This document shows, in pieces, positions 37,801 through 39,455 of a stretch of 39,455 bases of DNA. Each line of letters opens with the position of its first letter. The first letter of the stretch is position 1. Position numbers and translations under genes: made by a program. Under the pieces are notes generated by a model that was given only the letters and a program-made list of their open reading frames with translations, searched no databases and was not told the origin of the DNA. The DNA comes from a virus. The stretch lies in IMG/VR virus record IMGVR_UViG_3300047095_000688, positions 1-39,455 of that record. One strand, given 5' to 3'.

Positions 37801-39455
37801 AAGAACCAACAAATACGCTCATGCGGTAATCGGTCACGAATTATCGCACCACCTCGAACAAGATAATCCGAAAGCATACCGCGATATGGTCATCGCTTTG
37901 ATGCCGATTATTAAAGACGCCGAGGCATATCGAAAGAAAAAGGATCTTGATGAGCTATCTGAAGCGACTCTCATTAAAGAGATTGTCGGCGACATCATGG
38001 GCGACAATTTCACCGACCAGAAGTTTTGGAACAAGGTCGCCGAACACAATCCGAACGCATTCAGAAAGATCGCCGATTCTATAATCACATGGTTAAAACG
38101 GCTGGTTACGAATGCGAAGATTCGCGGGCTTGGATCTGAACAATGGGTTACTGATGTTGAGAAGGCGCAGGATATTGTTGCGAAAGCTGTTGCTCAATAC
38201 ACGCATGCAGAACCATCGGAAGAAGGATCGAAGAGTGAAGCCAAGCTTTCAAAGCGCAACACTTTTGAGAAGGCGCAAGGAAGTTTGTTTGAGGACAATA
38301 GCAACCTAGTTAGCCAAGAAGAATTACTCAGGGAAAACTATGCGCGCAGCGGGGATCTGTTTTCTGATACAGAGGACAGTCCCGATAAAGACCCAGGCAA
38401 GCAAGGCGGGAAAATAGATGATTTCGGGGAGAAATTAGGGCGCGCTCGCAAAGACATGGCCACAGCCATGCGCAAAGAATATAGCGATGATGATATTGCC
38501 GCATTGCCGCTCAGCAAGATATGGCCTGCTTCTGAGGTGGATGCAATAGAGGACAAATATGTTGCGGCCACTGCCTTTGCTGCCCGAGAAGAAATTCCGG
38601 TAAAGCCACGGGTGAGCTACAAAGTGGCATCGTGGGTGCAGAAAGTTAAGAGCCTGAGAATGCTTGCCAGCTTTGTTCTTGACGGGAAAATCACAAAGGA
38701 AAATTTCAAGAAAAGACTCAAAGAGTTTTCTTATTCGTTGAATCAATTTGCCGCAAAAGTTGATTTGTTGGAGCGTATTGATAGAAGCGACTGGAAACGT
38801 ATCGGAGCGGTTGCTGAATATCCTGATGCGTACAGATACGACTCATCGGGGACTAAGATTCCATCGCCATTCGTAAGCGTTGACATCGATGGCAGATACA
38901 AACAATTCCATGGTGGGGATGGCACAATTCCGAGTGTTATTGATGAGATTAACGCTCTATTGAGTGAGCGGCAAGCCGAAGCAGATCAAACCAAACGGAT
39001 GCAATTCGAAGTTAGAGGGCGAGAAGGCAACCTGTTTATCAACAAGAAAGGTGACCGAGAATATCGAAAACTCAAAACATTCACCTCAACAAAAGAAGCT
39101 TTTAATTACATAAAAGACAATTACGACGAATTGGTTGAGGCGTGGGAAGCGGTAAAAGAAAGCGATAACGTTAAAAAAACAGACGTGCGGCGCGATGAGA
39201 ATCGCCCAAGAACCGGCAAGGATTGGCGCGAAGGCAAAGACGTAACACCGGAACAATTCGACGATGAATTTGGATTCAAAGGGGTGGAATTTGGCAATTG
39301 GGTTTCACAAGGCGGCGACAATAAAGAGCGTCAAGGCATGCTTAACCAGGCCTATGATGCATTAATGGATTTGTCCAATATCGTCGGCATTCCTCCTAAA
39401 GCTATCTCTCTGAATGGAAGTCTTGGTTTAGGATTCGGTTCGCGCGGCAAAGGGT
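34868..39455 (+). CDS. Giant polyvalent ejected protein (partial): ParB-like, HExxH, LPD domains
   Basis: Open to the right edge: ATG 34868 starts at least 1,529 codons without a stop. Domains in order: Gly/Ala-rich membrane-like segments (about residues 130-210 and 260-350); a DdrB-like ParB-type domain (about 470-640, with GGNGRFEGIAQAHSQG near 555); a metalloprotease-like region with HELSHH near 990; an LPD5-like block (REGNLFINKKGDREYRK, EAVKESDN, DENRPRTGKDWREGKDVTPEQFDDEFGFKGVEFGNWVSQ) about 1,370-1,480; and the start of an LPD1-like block (LNQAYDALMDLSNIVGIPPKAISLNGSLGLGFGSRGKG) at the edge. Such polyvalent proteins of phages and conjugative elements carry several effector activities into the host with the DNA. 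It follows the internal proteins, consistent with ejection. No function has been tested; catalysis of HExxH is inferred. Confidence 0.85.
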   Translation, partial: MAQRVEAFGKILEFPDDMPHDAMAKAIRDNEHLLNPDYKPPEPEALDYAKVFAAGANRLVSGAGYLMEKAGAKSTGKAVRAFGDRGADYWNKTMSPGGKAASESQVFVDDEDSMLGVRLSDEWGKALMMGAAQSAPTMFAAAIPGALAAKGIQALARLGLAGGSGATIPLLAGTAAPVGVTSNIIARAPAAIGFGAAEGLTAGSMNAAALKTSMEEMPESEREKSPVYNALASIHGKDKAWELITDQATSDLFGKTAVSTGTIGALTGGGALGQAYQKAAGATKGGILKQSGKGVVSEFIQETPQSGAEKYIENIVKKEYLDPSIDPMDGVVSGALSGGAIGAFSGGIVGGAGAINVTKSREERILEEKRKLAKQKADAANKQKTQKDVGDIMGAGSVDEAINAASNSASQNPIHQDDVLRTEDPTLADIERLTGLKPTEAIDQAINEARNNVAESVPGSNSAPNYDISRKLNPRDTDIVLPDGTTLKAQWDVVDADSISASIKEGVNQPRDRTRAASDIQIQGIANNPDYRRLSDSPVMDVGAPVLSNDGLIVGGNGRFEGIAQAHSQGTVNDYLRTLKEDVINKGIDPSIVDTMKKPVLVRRITQPFDTRALAIASNSGTSLQYSGLELAKIDSERMKGIEDLDITDTGDIALTGENFQKLRQSLSDYNPSELAALTDNSGMLSQDGVRRIRNAMLAKAYGKSETLGRLVESTDSDMRNVLGALTKSSGSVAKARAHINAGGAPKQIDVTDNLLQAVETFGKIRAVNQPLDNYLAQQNIFNDGIDADSKEILQFLHNNVRSQKRLTEFIKSVYDQISTIDQKTDNLFGDNAPPTKRELIENAKQRAAGNTAERADNESGRPNEPKSGTQKDYAGSGQKSEPDTGGANFSRSPEERLKDRERSRQLEKALNRTYKFTITPRDVRLGATANGRGEEAATAERIAKIFRKRVTWIDAEGDFPINGVMVPGISDTIFIDTRTNKYAHAVIGHELSHHLEQDNPKAYRDMVIALMPIIKDAEAYRKKKDLDELSEATLIKEIVGDIMGDNFTDQKFWNKVAEHNPNAFRKIADSIITWLKRLVTNAKIRGLGSEQWVTDVEKAQDIVAKAVAQYTHAEPSEEGSKSEAKLSKRNTFEKAQGSLFEDNSNLVSQEELLRENYARSGDLFSDTEDSPDKDPGKQGGKIDDFGEKLGRARKDMATAMRKEYSDDDIAALPLSKIWPASEVDAIEDKYVAATAFAAREEIPVKPRVSYKVASWVQKVKSLRMLASFVLDGKITKENFKKRLKEFSYSLNQFAAKVDLLERIDRSDWKRIGAVAEYPDAYRYDSSGTKIPSPFVSVDIDGRYKQFHGGDGTIPSVIDEINALLSERQAEADQTKRMQFEVRGREGNLFINKKGDREYRKLKTFTSTKEAFNYIKDNYDELVEAWEAVKESDNVKKTDVRRDENRPRTGKDWREGKDVTPEQFDDEFGFKGVEFGNWVSQGGDNKERQGMLNQAYDALMDLSNIVGIPPKAISLNGSLGLGFGSRGKG

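Noticed and set aside
35695-39321. Leftward and out-of-frame ORFs of 60-130 residues in the polyvalent gene
   Set aside because: They are shadows of the single uninterrupted frame from 34868, which carries recognisable domains and motifs.

Overview
The window is almost entirely a temperate tailed phage or prophage with a P22-like short-tail (podovirus-type) virion plan and a lambda-like genetic switch. Gene content (PBSX-type large terminase, P22-type portal, N4-gp56-type capsid, GH19 endolysin, RecT, DUF1353, DUF1367, Ref-like and RusA-like nucleases) and the lipoprotein and signal-peptide style point to a Gram-negative host, most likely beta- or gammaproteobacterial. The genus cannot be read from the sequence. 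No integrase, attachment site or clear host gene is visible. Both edges cut genes: a leftward ORF at the left edge and a giant ORF that runs off the right edge.

Leftward early operon (1-4165, minus strand): promoter PL carries repressor operators and drives small ORFs, an Rmf/CrpP-like protein, a RecB/Cas4-type nuclease, a RecT annealing protein, a DUF4942 adenine methyltransferase and further genes to the left. Immunity region (4166-6447): a secreted putative moron and the CI-like repressor lie leftward, then rightward promoter PR with matching operators, an apparently leaderless YdaS/Cro-like gene and a CII-like gene. PL and PR share the same layout: TTGACA, a 17-bp spacer holding one operator, TAAATT, and a second operator overlapping the -35.

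Structured-RNA region (6448-7482): about 1 kb with no convincing protein gene. It holds a 5' compound hairpin, an odd tRNA-Tyr (GTA), a second tRNA-like gene with an aberrant anticodon arm, a terminator-like hairpin, about 540 nt packed with hairpins and a 15-bp-scale long-range helix ending in a strong terminator, and then a compact three-way-junction leader before the next gene. Its position in a phage beside tRNAs resembles the large ornate RNAs GOLLD and ROOL. This is the most interesting part of the window.

Replication and accessory genes (7483-12496): two small ORFs, an O-like initiator with 18-bp iterons inside its own gene, a DnaB helicase, DUF1367, Ref-like nuclease, RusA-like resolvase, a small membrane protein, a C4 zinc-finger protein and a candidate late regulator. 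A short leftward operon (12497-13154) with an HTH protein is driven by a near-perfect promoter whose spacer is a palindrome. The divergent late promoter is followed by a terminator just before the late genes, which suggests antitermination control.

Late operon (13441-39455): two beta-rich proteins of unknown role, holin, lipoprotein, DUF1353, exported HNH nuclease, endolysin, terminase subunits, portal, scaffold, capsid, head-tail and tail proteins, tail fibre and a probable chaperone, internal/ejection-type proteins with an embedded GNAT-fold protein, and finally an open-ended polyvalent protein (more than 1,529 codons) with a DdrB-like ParB domain, an HExxH protease-like motif and LPD-type domains. 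Several intrinsic terminators punctuate the head and internal-protein genes.
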